Shown piece by piece: positions 12,975 through 26,500 of a DNA stretch of 64,000 nucleotides. The position numbers and the translations under genes were made by a program. How positions within the stretch are numbered: position 1 is the first letter of the stretch; each line of letters opens with the position of its first letter. The DNA is from Chrysaora quinquecirrha (Eukaryota > Cnidaria > Scyphozoa > Semaeostomeae > Pelagiidae), in assembly GCA_014526335.1 (NCBI GenBank), contig JACTAT010000040.1:1868119-1932118 (forward strand), in the 5' to 3' direction. The notes under the pieces are model-generated. The model saw only the letters and a list, made by a program, of their open reading frames with translations, searched no databases and was not told where the DNA came from.

Positions 12975-13450
12975 GGTGCTGAAGAAGGCTCGACATAGCC
13001 GAAACACACAAAAAGTCAGAACGGGAGGAGAGCCTTGGGCTGTATGACTTGGAGAGTTACGCGGCTATTTCATTGAGCTCTATAGCTCGAAACGCCTTGG
13101 AGTGCCTTGGGCTGTATGACTTAGAGAGTTACGCGGCTATTTCATTGAGCTCTATAGCTCGAAACGCCTTGGAGTGCTTTGGGCTGTATGACTTGGAGAG
13201 TTACTCGGCGATTTCATTGAGCTCTATAGCTCGAAACGCCTTGGAGTGCTCTGGGCTGTATGACTTGGAGAGTTACGCGGCTATTCCATCGAGCTCTATA
13301 GCTCAAAACGCCTTGGAGTGCCTTGGGCTGTATGACTTAGAGAGTTACGCGGCTATTTCATTGAGCTCTTTAGCTCGTAGCGTCGCTGGCTCTCTTGTCA
13401 TGCAATCCAGGTTTGAATCCCATCAGTCATTGTATCCTTATGGTAAAATC
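12975..13450 (+). repeat. tRNA-derived SINE with internal 72-bp minisatellite
   Basis: Leader GGCTCGACATAGCCGAAACA then GGGAGGAGAG, shared with the minus-strand SINE at 25510-25725. Five copies of a 72-bp unit follow (13054, 13126, 13198, 13270, 13342). Each contains the palindrome GAGCTCTATAGCTC. The copy ends with a B-box-like GGTTTGAATCCC near 13409. Because 72 is divisible by three, a spurious 139-codon ORF runs through it. Confidence 0.85.
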
Positions 13451-16400
13451 TTAAGCAAGGTGGCATAACGAATTCGGGGAGTGGACACGAACCTCTCTCA
13501 GGGTAAGACCCAACTTTAAGAAGAGGAAGAGGGGATCCCCAAGCCAACCCTTGAAATTTTCCTTGATGTCAGATGATAGCTTCTGAGCAACATTTACAGG
13601 TCAATTGCTGCCAAAAAGCAATTGTTATTAGAATACACCGTTTCGTCTTATTCATTCACTTCCTAATTACTAAACAGAAAGTTCTTTAATTCTCTTAGCT
13701 TCTCTCAATCCAACTTGGGTTCCGCATTTTGAAGCGGCACTGACTTTTTACAAGGAAAACTCCTAAACCCCTTTACAAACAATGCTCTTTTGTACACCGG
13801 TTTATTAAAAACCTCGAATAAGATTTTCATTGCCTGACGTTTTGTTAATTAGCTAAACATACCTATATCCTTAAATCTACTTAGCCGCCCAGTACATGAA
13901 GGCAACTAAAACAAACTACGTAAAGACCCATTTGAATTTTCTTCTGTCTCAGACATATGTATTTGTATAGTTTTGTCCATTAAGAGTCACCGCCGTTGTG
14001 TTTTCTTTAAACACTACAACAAGGTCTGTCCTGTACATAGCCCTTTTGCTTCCTTTCGTAGTGAATAATCAATAGAAACATTTATTAGACTAAACTTATG
14101 TTTTGTCAATATTTTATTTTTCAGGGTTCATTCATAAAGACAAGTTTGTATGTGTACTTCAATCTGCAAATAGTAAGTTTTGCATTTTTAATTTAAGCGT
14201 GAAATATTTTAGGGTTGATTCTCATTTTACTGGGAGTATGCCCTCGATATAAGAACTCTGGTCACTAGCTTCAAGGCCAATCTCCATTTAAGCAAATCCT
14301 GGCGATCGCAAGCTATCGGCGAATACTGAGCATGTGTATTTCATGTTTTCAAACTTAAAGGTTTTCGCTGCGGTACACCCAATAGTTCATGTTGATTGAA
14401 GTATTCAGCTATTGCCAGAGCGAAAGTTACGTAAATTCATTCCTATTTCAGAAATATAACATTTTTTGTTCCCTTATAAATGCTGGAAAGATTGCAAAAT
14501 GTTGTTCATCTCACATGCTTTTTTGTTTACTCTGTGAAAGAGTAAAAAAGAAAGCTCTGGCGAAAAAGATTTTTCGCTAGCGATCGGTTGAACAAATGGG
14601 CATTTCCATTCAAAGCCCTTTGTGTGCTCGCATAAGGGAACTCGATTCGGCTTTCACCGTTGAGGGCAATTCACTCTTCCGTAAGTGGTACGAGATTTTC
14701 ATTAAACTAAAGGATTTCTAAGGCATTTCTGTGAAAATTTAAGGTTTTCTAGGAAAGGTGTACGAAATTGACAAAGAGTAAACACCAGTGACTTACTTTG
14801 TCTGCCGAGGAGCAATTCATTCTTCAGATGAGTGTACGAGATTTTTATTGAACTAAAGGATTTCTAAGGGAATTCTGTGAAAACAGTTGACTTTCTAGCA
14901 AGGTTGCTACGACATTCAAGGAGTGAATCGCCCCTCGTTCCCGGTCAGTCTGCAACTCTGGTCACCTGAAACTCGATAAGGTCCGTGGCCAGATTTAGAA
15001 ACTTTCGGGCGCTGGCGTGGAGGAGGGCAGAGAGGAATTCCTTGATAACACAACGCTTCAAGTTTTAGCTACACAAATGTGCCACAAGTAATGTATGAGC
15101 ATTTCTCCGTCTATAGTTTGGAAAACGAAATGGTCAAGCATTGCCTGTAAAGCAACATGTCAAATGCTTGACCTTCATCTTCTGCCCTGCGGGCCTAAAG
15201 TATGAACTCAAAGGCAAAACTTTCCTTAATTCTAAACGAGAATACTTGCATTTTTCTTGAGGACTCGACTGCCATTGGCTAAATGCATTGGGTGGTCTTA
15301 GTAACTTGTACCAGCATTCGTAAGAATTTTTTGGAATTCTGCTTTAGATGAAATTAGGTTTTTCAGGTAATCACCTTTAAGACAGCTTTCAACTTTCAGA
15401 AAATTTTTTTAATCGTGAAAATTCTTCTTCTGTGCCTCGCTTTGCTGTGCGAGGGGCAGCCAAGTACCTCAAAACCCTTGTCAAGCCCCCCCCCCCCTAC
15501 TGTTTCTCTTGAAACCTTAAAGAAATTTCTAAGCTGAATTAAGTCATTCGGGCCCATAACTAGGTGGAAAAACATCTGAGCGCCTTTTTAATTATTTTCG
15601 AAAGAGCAAAATTAACTTTCAGTTTGATCCTGTTTGTTTGCAGCATGACTATGTTTGCAGCTAGTTATAGCAAAAGCACCAGTTGCCAACCAATCGACAT
15701 TTTTTCGTACATAGTAACACGTTGAGTTAGAGAGGGACGAGAAGAAATTTTAACAAGCTTAGGTTATTTGAAGACACGAGACGGACACAATCAACGTTTG
15801 TTGTTTTCACTGCAAACGTAGACGCCAGGAACATGAAATAAATCCAAAAACAAAGAAACCACGGACATTGGAATATCCATTAGGCAACTTCAGTATAGCT
15901 AGATCTGTGAAAAAGTTGATTATAATGTCTTAGGTTTGCGTTCAATTAAAAATCATTAGTCTATAGCCGCTAGAATCTAGCGTCTGAACTTCTTGGCATT
16001 TATAGACAGTTTAAAAGAAATAAGGCAAGTCCTCATGCCCCCTACGTCCCCACCTTGACGGAAAATCTTCACATATCTCTTTTGAATCCTATAAATCTCT
16101 TAAATATCTCTTGTTTTGCTACTGCACATGTGCACATGTTTTGATTCACGGATGTAGGACTATGTTAGACAGCGATTGAAAGAAAAGTACCTGTGTTCTT
16201 CAAAGAGTTGATCTAAAGTTGAACAAAAGTTTTCGAGACCATGTCCGATCATTTTCAGATTCATCATACAACCTCTTTTTGCAAAGGAAAGTTTCAGACT
16301 ATCTAGAAAAATTGAAGAAATTCCCATATAAATCTTTCTAAATCTCAATAAATCCCATTACTCACAACACAAAAAGACAAGGAGATTTATAAATCCCATA

Positions 16401-17378
16401 AATCTCGTACGCCATTTTTAGAAGTGATACACCCCTCGATCTCCAATAGATAAAATGAAGCGAGCTTCCCCTACCCCAAAAAATTGGATTCGAAATTGAA
16501 ATGCAGACAAATCTATAACTCAAGTTTAGCCATATTTTAATGCACAGTATGGCAAGAGATTTTTTCAGAAGGTATTGAAATCTTCTTTTTCACAGAAAGA
16601 AATGTGAAAGTCTTACTCAGACTTTGTTCCCTATAGATGTTTTTGCTATCTGTATCTGTGTTCCCTATAAATCGTTTCGCTACATTGAATTGCCTTGGGA
16701 AATCTCAAAGAAAGATATTAAGTTCACTGTCCGTGTCCCATGCCCCTCTAATCCGATTCTAGGTATCTAGTGGAAGAGGCTTAAAACTTTTCAAAATTAC
16801 ATATCTTCATTGTTTTTGTTAAAATAGCAAGAATTTGTATTTGAATCCTGGGGTCGTAAATACTGGTCAAAAGAAACTACTGGGCGATATACCGTTATTC
16901 TTTAACTTGTGGAGGCTGTCGACTGTTATCGCTGCTGTTATCGCTGGTTACCTTGGTCTCTTGTTTGTGTGGTTTTCTCAGTAATACTTCTTGTAAAGAA
17001 GATTATACAGTAGAAGTATGATTAAATAGTCTAGCATTGTTTTTCGAAATTCTTAAGATATGTTATTATTCAGCCAATAGAAAACACACTTCTGTAATCC
17101 ATCGAATAGCCGGCCAACGACCATTTCACTACTTTCAAAGGGATTGGGAAATCATATGAAAGTGAATCTTAACTGTAATTCAGCCGATCCGAGGATGACA
17201 GCTTATTAGTACCTGTTTGGTTTTGGTTTAAACATATTTGCTGACTCGCTTTTATAAGCAGCTTGAACAGAAGGTGGTGTTCTCATTCCTGAAACTGCTT
17301 TAGCTAATGCGTGGAAACTGTTCGTTTTTTTCAGAGACGAGAGAGAAACAGAAGGGTTTATCTCGCCACTCAGCAATC

Positions 17379-20300
17379 ATGACGTTTAGAACGTGGTTAG
17401 TGATATTATTCTGCTTTGGAGTTTCGGAGTTTCATTTCACTGGAAATGTGAATGCAGCACCGGGTATGTGTTAACAGTTTTTCATATTTTTAAAAAGAGA
17501 GAATATTTATGGAGACGAGCAATGACAGTCCAGATATTGAAAAGAGGTTTTTGAAAAATACACTCGCTTTTTTATGAGGATACACCTTTTCGACTAAAGG
17601 CCGCCAGGATTGAAATTTTTCAAGATCTCCGATAGAGTTTTCTATGCCAAAATCCTATAAAGCATCCAAAACTTGGTCTATGTGCAAAGTTTCACCGTCT
17701 CAGCGCTGGTATTATTGATTTTCTTTTTCGTGGAATGTTCCCGATTCTATAAGGGCTTTGACCATGAAAAGCGACTGGAGGTGAAACATTTCACCCCGAC
17801 TGACCCGAGTTCATTAAGATAGTCAACTTTGCATGTAGTCTATATTTTTGATGCTAAAAAAACTTGGCTAATTGTGAGAGCTGAATAACTGATTGAATAG
17901 CTGACTGGGTGACTGGCTAAATAACTGACTAAAATAGAGCTGAATAACTGACCAAATCCAACCTAACTTCAGTCTTGAAGGACTGATGGTTCGCTCCCCT
18001 TTGACGCAGACCTTCCTTTGAATTGAAACAATTCTCTGCGTCTTCGTACTAATTATTGTGGTCTGTATCGATTTGTTCATTCATTCATTTCAATACGTAT
18101 GCTATGTTTCCACATTTATCCGACTCTCCGAACTGAACAACACGGCAGAAAGATTTCAGAAACGGCTTCGACACGGATGGCCCCAAATCCTGGACAACTG
18201 TATGTTACTTAGGATAAAACTGCTTTCAATTTTTAATATTTTGATCACTGCAAACAATCAAGAATTGGGAAGCTGGTACCATTCATTTGCAGTAAAAGCT
18301 CAAATAAATTGTATGTTACGCATGTATCAAATGTTTCCTCGAGTATTTTCCAGCTTTGCTCTGATACAAGTGTCTCTTTATGATAGTCATGACACCAAAT
18401 ATGCATTTTAAGAAACTATTAAGGCACATTTAGTACTACAATTCAATCAAAAGAGATCCAAACATAGGAACCTTAGGATCTAGACCTTGAGCTGGGTTAT
18501 TTATAAATAAAAGGCGTTTAGCTACGAAACAAGTGTCGCAAAACTTTCCCGAATGTTTCTCCAGAACATTTTTGTCCGATGTGTTTAAAATTATTTTTAT
18601 CTTGTTAAATGCTTTATCAATCAATAATAAAGAAAACATAAACAAATCTATATTTCTACAAAATAACTGTTTGAGTCACGATATCCCCTGAAGATGTTTT
18701 CAAGTACATTCGTCATCCGCTGTTTCTTGACGATTCGTTTATCTTTTTCAGCTAAAGTTTGCTATATCTTGTATCTAATCAACCTCGTCCCCAGGCCCCA
18801 AATCGAATTTCCTCGAATCTCAACCGTCAAATCGATTTTGGCCCCGGTACTGGCAAATTTGGCCTAGGCATAAAAACAAGATGTAGATTCCGAAAGCAAA
18901 TGTTCTTAGCAAGGAAATGCAAAGAACTTCATCGATAACTGTCAGACAAGATACAATATCTCATGTAGCATCGTTTTTTGGTTTTTATACATGCCTTTTA
19001 CATAGTTTTCGGCCTATTTTGGTGTGAAATTTTCAAGAATTTGAACAGCCAATCAAATTGCGAATAGACAAGGCCAATACCAGGGTCGAATATGGACAGT
19101 GGAGTTTCACGTAGACGCCTATTCACCCTGGGGACGAGGTTGGATATCCCCTGATGATGTTTTGAAGTACATACGTCATCCGCTGTTTCTTTACGATTCG
19201 TTAACCTTCTTCAGCTAAAGTTTGCTATATCTTGTATCTAATGTAAAACTTTGTTTTGTTTATCATGAGTTAACAACTTCGAGTGGAGGGCTATCATGAG
19301 TAATGAGAATGATAAAGAGAATTGTTTAGGGTTTAGTAGCGTTGAGTGCTTTGAGTTGTGAGTTTCAAACATTGTCTTTGCCCTTTCTGGTCTTTTGATA
19401 TGAGGAAACATAACCTTCTGCGCTTTTCCCATGGATTTGAACCTTGTTCAATCAAATTTCATCTTTTTCCATAAAAAAGCTGGTAAAAATAAAGCCTATC
19501 TTCGATTTACCTAACATCAATTCGATTTGCATCAGTATTCTATATCTTAAATTATTAATACGGTAGTCAAATATTTATTGAAAACAAACAGATTTTTGTA
19601 AGCTGGAGCTACGAGTAGGAGCTATTCATAGATCTTCTTTTCTCGACTTTATAGTATGCATAATTCTGAAACACAGTCATTCAGGGAAGGAGTAGGAGTT
19701 AGCTAGTTAACTAACTTGAATTAATTATCTAACTACCTACCTAACCAACTAACTAATTAACTAACTTTGTTACTCGCTCACTTTCTAACTAGACAGAAGC
19801 TTACTAGCTAACTAGAGGCACACTTATTAACTATAGCCAACTAACAAACTAACTAATTTATAACGTAATAATTTACTAAGTTGCTCATTAACTAAATAAC
19901 TACTTACCTAACTAACTAACTAAGTAACCAACTAAGTAAATAACCTCTAAGTAACAACCCTAGCTTTAGCTAACTAACTAACTTCATGACTAACTAACTA
20001 ACTGACTTACTTTCTAACTAACTAATCGCTAATGTGACTGACATACTAACTTAATAACAAACTAACTTACTAACCAACTTACCAAATAACTTACTAACAA
20101 ACAAACTAACTAACTAATTAACTAAGTAACCAAGTAAAAAACAAACTAACAAACTAACTGACTAAATGACTAACAAACTAACTAACTAATTGACTAGCTA
20201 ACTAAATAACCAACGAACTAACTATATGCTAACTAACTAACTAACTTACTTACTAACTAAACAGCGAACTAGCTAGCTATTTCACAAACTAATAACCGAT

Positions 20301-23300
20301 AAGCCATTTTATCTTAAAGCTTAAAATCGATGGATAAAGTCTGCTAGTCCTTTTTCCATCTTTTATGTTGCCAGTCAACAGTATGAATGTGCTTGGAATG
20401 GTGATTTGTACTTCCAATTAATGAAGTCTAGAAAGATTAGTTCCATGAGAACTGCTACGTAAATATTCGTGATAAGCTGGCTCTTATATCGATTATCCAA
20501 AAGATTACTGTAAGTCAGTGATGTTTAATAAATTTGAAAGCGAATTTGAAAGAAAATTCTCTTTAAATAACTTTCTTCCACCATCAAAATTAACGTTGCC
20601 TACCATACGAATTAAGAAAATGAAATATCTTTCGTTTACGCAAATATGCATTCGCACTTTTCTTATAAGAATACATTAAATTTTACCGAGCCTCAGTTAC
20701 TCTTAATTTTCAATTTTCAGCCTAAAAATATTCTTAAGTCATTCTTAATCGACAATGTTGTAAATTAGCCTGAAGATAAAGGGAAATAAGACAATCTTAT
20801 AAACTGTATACTTATGCAACAGTTTGCATTGCTCCCCGCTTCGTTTATAAATCCCAGAATCTTGCTCATTTTTATTCTTTTGCTTTTTAGTTTCTACTGA
20901 AGAGGAGGACAAAAGTGTTTATGACAGAATAGAGAAAATAAACAAAAGTAAGTGTTATTTACTACTCTCTAATTAACTTACTAACTAACTAACTTAACAA
21001 ACTAACTAACTTACTAACTAACTAACTAACTAACTAAAAACTTACTAACTACCAGACATACAAGACATATTTGCCAAGAATATTGACGAATGTTTAACTA
21101 CAACTGTCTGATTAATGTCTTTTTTAACATAACAAGACGTTCTTTATATTTTCATCAAAATGATTTCAATATATTGTCGGTTGTCATGACTTGAAGATTA
21201 TTGTAGTTGGAATTTCTTGTCTATATGTTTTTTATTAATCCTTCTCTGTAAGATATCAATTTATATTTACTGACATTGGATTTATGGTTTTTAAATTTCT
21301 ATCTATTCATTCTATTTTCTTTTGCCTTTTTTCTTTTTAAGTCGTTGCTAATCCGTTTAGCTCAGCTCACATACATTTAATCGATTTAATGTATTTCTTC
21401 ATTTGATCTTATTCATTTTGAATTGAGAACCAAGTGAATTACTTGAAATTATAGTGAGGATTGTTTTCGAATAATTGGCAACGCTAGATTCTTGTTTCAT
21501 TTTAGCGTTGTGGAATCAATCCACATCAAAACCAGAAGGTCTATTCTGTTTAGGCAGAAAGAGTTTGTTTTCTCACTTGGACTCTTCAATTAATTTCTAT
21601 TGGTTATCTCGCTGTGTCCCGTGAGCTGATTGGTGTTCAAAAACAATACCAATCTAGCTTCACTTTTCTGATTGGTGCATTTCCATCCGCATCTGGGTAT
21701 ACATTCCGCCTCAGTAAATTGTTTCGGTCTGTTTCTGACGTTTATACACTGAGGATTGTCAGACGAGAAAAGCTAAGGTATGCCCAAAAACGTGCTCGCT
21801 ATTTCTCACAATTTTGAAGTTTGGCAATTTTGAAGTTTGGATCATGTTTTGAAGCATATTGACTATGCCTGAAGTGTTGCTTTCTTCGCTTCAAACCTCA
21901 GACTCTAACAAACTTGCAGTGATTAAACCTAAGCTTTACTTAATTGACTATGTGACCAAAAGATACTCTCAGAGTTAGATGGTAGTTCGTGTTTCAAATG
22001 CTGTCTCACACGGTTTTATTTGTAACGTTAGGCAAATAAATAACAACGACATTTCTTTGCTATAGAAAATCATGTTCAGGAATTATTTGAAGGAGATATT
22101 GTCTACAACGAATTCGTTAAAGAAGGTTGTCAACAATTCTTTGATGCAGAATTCAAAAAGGGACACGAAGAGATACTTAGCTGCTTTGTGGAGAACCAGA
22201 GTGATTCCATATAACATTTCCTCAGATTTCCGTAAGTTTTCTAGGCCTGTTTTTTTACATCCTATAAAGTCTGACTGCTGCTTAAGGTCTCTTGCATGCT
22301 TGTTCAACATTTGTTGAGAATTGTTTCCCGACATGGTACAAACTAGTGCCAAGCAAGCAAGTATACACGGTCGAAAAATTTTAGACATGTTGAGTCTGTT
22401 GAACGAAAGCAATTGATTAAGCGCCTCTTTCCAGTGAGCGCAACGCTCCAATGAGCCCCCATATTTTGGGCAAAATATAACCAATTAAATGAGCTGCCCC
22501 TTTACAATGAGCGTCTCCCAAATATTTTGCAGATAGCCAGAGACTGGCTGATATAGAAAACAGTTATGTTGTTTTCTTTACGAGGACTTTCTCGATTTCA
22601 GAGTTTCAGTTTGATTAGGGGCAATATCCCAAATAAAGTGACCGGTTTTTGGAGTTGGTCATTATCTTTCATAGTATACCTACAATCTTTGCCAAAATAG
22701 TTGGAACGCTAGCTTAATTTTCGATACTTTCTCCGCTCCAACTACCCCTCCCCCTGTACAGGGGGAAGGGGGGAAGAGGGGAGACACAGGACCGTGAAAT
22801 TGAGATAGCATTTATAGCTCAGTTTCTTATGCTGTAATTATGAGATTTTGCCCCGTTCCAACTATTTTTGGCTGGGATTGTAGCTTGTACTTCAAGTAAT
22901 TCATTTCAAAATGAGAAGACTTCTACGTTGCATTTTTAAATTCTTTAACCAGGATATTCTGAGTTGGCAGGTTTGAATTTAGTGCAATAACCACAGGAGA
23001 GACCTTGTAGTGCATATACCTCGCAACCTTACAGTATTTTCCTTACAGAATTCATGTTTCATTTCAGCATCCCAGTATGATAAAGATAAAATAACAAACG
23101 CTTTGAAGATATTTGAAGCAAAAACATGTCTAAGATTCAAACCCCATACCACTGAATCGAACTGGATAAAGTTCGTGAAAAAAGACGGGTATGATAGTTT
23201 TTTATATTATCGCCTACTTTCCCCATGATCGTAATAGTCTGCAATTGATCCGCGACATGGATGGCCAATAGTCCGGATATCTTTTGGACCAACTGGAAAC

Positions 23301-23422
23301 ACGTGTCTTAAGAATTTACCCGTCGTCGCCGATTTCATCTGTGTGATCGTAGGCGGTGGAGGATCATGATCACCACGCCTCCAGGCATGGCACCTGATGG
23401 TGATGATGATGATGACGATGAA

Positions 23423-23474
<52 letters not shown>

Positions 23475-23567
23475 TTGATGATGATGATGATGTTGATGAT
23501 GATAATGATGATGATGGTTTTCATGATGATTGTGATTGTGATGACGTTGATGATGATGATGAAGATG

Positions 23568-23598
<31 letters not shown>

Positions 23599-26500
23599 AT
23601 GATGATTACGATTACGATTATGTTGATAATGATAATGATGTTGATGATGCTGATGATGGTGATTTTGAGACACTACCATAAAGTTCAATGATGTCCAGCT
23701 TTCTAAGCAATCCCCGATCGGTCGCCTACTGGTTGCTGACTGCTGCGAGCAATATTTTGTGGTTTTCTGCTTAGAATTTTTGAGTTGGCATTTAAAAAAC
23801 CCATTAAGACTGACACCCCTAATTTGACCGTTATGGCCTACCATATTTTTGCTTTCATTTATTCAGCGTCGAGGTTTCCACACGACCCTGCTAGCTCAGG
23901 CTTCGTTAGGAACTTTCTGAAATGTAAGGAAAGTCGTGATAGTTTTAGCGTTGAGAAAAAATAAAATCAGGCGTCTTTGGACCTGATTGAAAGCCCCATC
24001 CCCACCCCTAGGACAAATATAAAATTTTAGCAAAACGTCACAGCTAACATTTCGCTCAGCTTTTTTTTGCATGCTGGCGGGCTGTTCTGGCAGGGGTGGC
24101 TAAACGTAGCCAGCATTTCTGCCAACATGCGTAAATGTGCTTTAGATTAGATTGAAGGGCCTTCGATTTCTGTTGGGAATTTCCTATTTGGGTTCGTTTC
24201 CGTATCATTTTCCATGTCGAAAAATTAATTCTGTCTATTTTCATTCGTTACTCAGGTGCTACTCCTCTGTTGGAAGAAATTACTGGAGAAGTGGTTCACA
24301 AGATATAAGCTTAGGCTCTGGCTGTCTAAGCCAGTCGACAATATTACATGAAGTAATGCATGCCCTTGGTTTCTGGCACGAGCAGAGTCGACCAGACAGG
24401 GACAAATACGTCGAAATATTTTGGGAAAACATTATTTCTGGTAAGGTTATTTTTGTTGGATTTTAGGGGATATCTTCTTAGTAGTTTCAGGTTCAAGTCC
24501 CGGCTGGGCCATAGATAATGTGCACGGAGTCAAACACGAAATCCTACCACAGGACTACTAGCCTTTAACTTTAGCTGTTGATACCTAGCAGCTTTTTGCC
24601 TTAGAAATATAGAAACGGAGAATGGCGCTGCCATTTTACTGCGAGCTATACTGTGCGAGAGGTTGGACGGGCCAGCCTGGCAATAGGGCTATTCCCGAAT
24701 GCCCCCTTCAGCGCTCCTTGTCAAAGGCGCCATTTCTGTAAGAGGTCTTGTTTTGGAGATAATGTATTTTTAACTTGCAAAAAAGGGGAAGGACATATGT
24801 CATAGTTCATCTCAATAGTTGAATTGCTACTGCTCGTATAATACGATATATACAGTGTATTCTCTCTTTATTTTTAGATCAAGCATACAATTTTAACAAA
24901 TATTCGCACGAAGCAGCAGATCAGTTAGGTGTTGGATACGATTATCAGACTCTTATGCATTACGGAAAGAAAGCATTCACGAAGAATGGACTTGATACTT
25001 TGCGAGCTATTGGAAATAATGCTTTGGAACTTGGTCAAAGTGATACGTTGAGTGCCAGTGATATTACTCAGATCAATGCTCTGTATGACTGTGGTAGTAA
25101 GTATTCTCTTTGATGCAAAGATATTAGAAGTTCGTTACTTGTGTAAAAGTCATATTGCTTTCTAGAGCTGTTCGTTGTTTACTTCGCGCTTCTCTCTAAC
25201 GAGTGGCCGTTCTCCAGTGAGCGCTCCTTTTCAGTGAGGGCCCTCTTTTGGGGGAAAAAAGTATATTAGCACCGCTCTCTAGTGAACGCTTCTCTTCAAC
25301 GTGTGTCCAATTTTATGGGCGAATAATTGTGAATGTCGCTTTCTAGTGAGCGCTCCTCGCCGTTGAGGCGAAATACATTCTGCATTGTTTGGAACAGATT
25401 GTCTACAATGAGAAGCAATTAAAGTTGGAGCGAATCCAGAACGCAAAATGCCTGATTTATGGACGAAATGTCCGAAAATATGTTGAAAATAAGGATACAT
25501 TTTTCCAGAAGTGGCATACCACAATTGATGGGATTTGAACCCAAGACTGCATCATCAGATAGCAAACGACAATTCCACTGAGCTAAAGAGCTCAATTAAA
25601 TCGTCGAATAACTCTCCAAGTCATGCAGACCAAAACTCTCCTCCCGCTTGGCTTTTGTGTTTCGGCTTTGTTGAGCCTTTTGCAGCTCCACACATATTTG
25701 TATATATTTGTCATGAATGGCCAATATGCTGAAAATGAGTTGTTTCGTCTTTTTCTTCAGTTACAAGCAGAATTTTAATATCGAAGGTTTATTAGTTATT
25801 TTTATTTTAATAAGTTCTATAAGTTTCTTGAATTTTTCGAGGGTCTAGATCTCGGTTTCTGATATAGTACACTGGTTTCCTATAGAAAAACGTTTTAATT
25901 GCATCAGAGCCTTTTTTGTGTACGACTTGGAGAGTTCGTCGCCGATATCACTTTTTTGTTCAGTTTTGAATCCCATCCTGTGATATTTTTTTTATACAGC
26001 ATAAAGTTTTCAATAACGAATTACCTAGGACAACACTACGAATAACTATACCACACTTACAAGGACGATACCAGGAGTAGGAAAATATCATGACTACCTC
26101 CTGGCATTTATCATAAACCTGAACACAGCTAATTATACAATATAATTCAAACACAACTAATTATAACAATTACAAAGTGCTACTATTAAATTACTACAAA
26201 ACGACTTAAACGAGACAGAGAATAAATAAGAAGGCGAGGAGATTTTAAATTTTCACCTGACTTATTCAAACCGTTGGGAGGCCTTGATGTACTCTAGCGT
26301 TGCTGTAAGAATCTTTTCATTTGAATCAAATTGTAACTGGTCATGGCCATATAGGAAGACTTATTAGCAACTCTTGATTTGAAAGATTTATCAAACCATG
26401 AGGCAACAATATCGCATTTACACTGTTGAGAAGAGTTACATAGAGCAGGAAATCCTGTGGTATGGCAGCTTTAGAAAAGCTATCCATAGCTATTGATATC

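Larger units (their letters stand above)
11201..17378. other. Intergenic region between PRPF19 and the astacin gene
   Basis: Contains the PRPF19 3'UTR, AT-rich microsatellite DNA (12885-12975), the SINE above, a roughly 165-bp direct duplication at 14640-14960 (ACTAAAGGATTTCTAAG twice), a fragment of the CAAACATT family (15115-15190), a poly-C run (15486-15497), and ATAAATCTC-rich sequence at 16060-16420. No gene recognised. Confidence 0.6.

Noticed and set aside
13049..13468. 139-codon ORF with five 24-residue repeats
   Set aside because: The 72-bp DNA unit is a SINE-derived minisatellite; openness follows from a unit length divisible by three. No splice or start context supports translation.
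19690..20290. CRISPR-like regular repeats
   Set aside because: The (CTAA)n tract is a eukaryotic tetranucleotide repeat without unique spacers.
22083..22484. 133-codon minus-strand ORF
   Set aside because: Antisense shadow of the astacin exon 22066-22231.
23366..23844. Poly-Asp, poly-Met and poly-Ser ORFs on both strands
   Set aside because: Pure consequences of the (GAT)n microsatellite inside an astacin intron.
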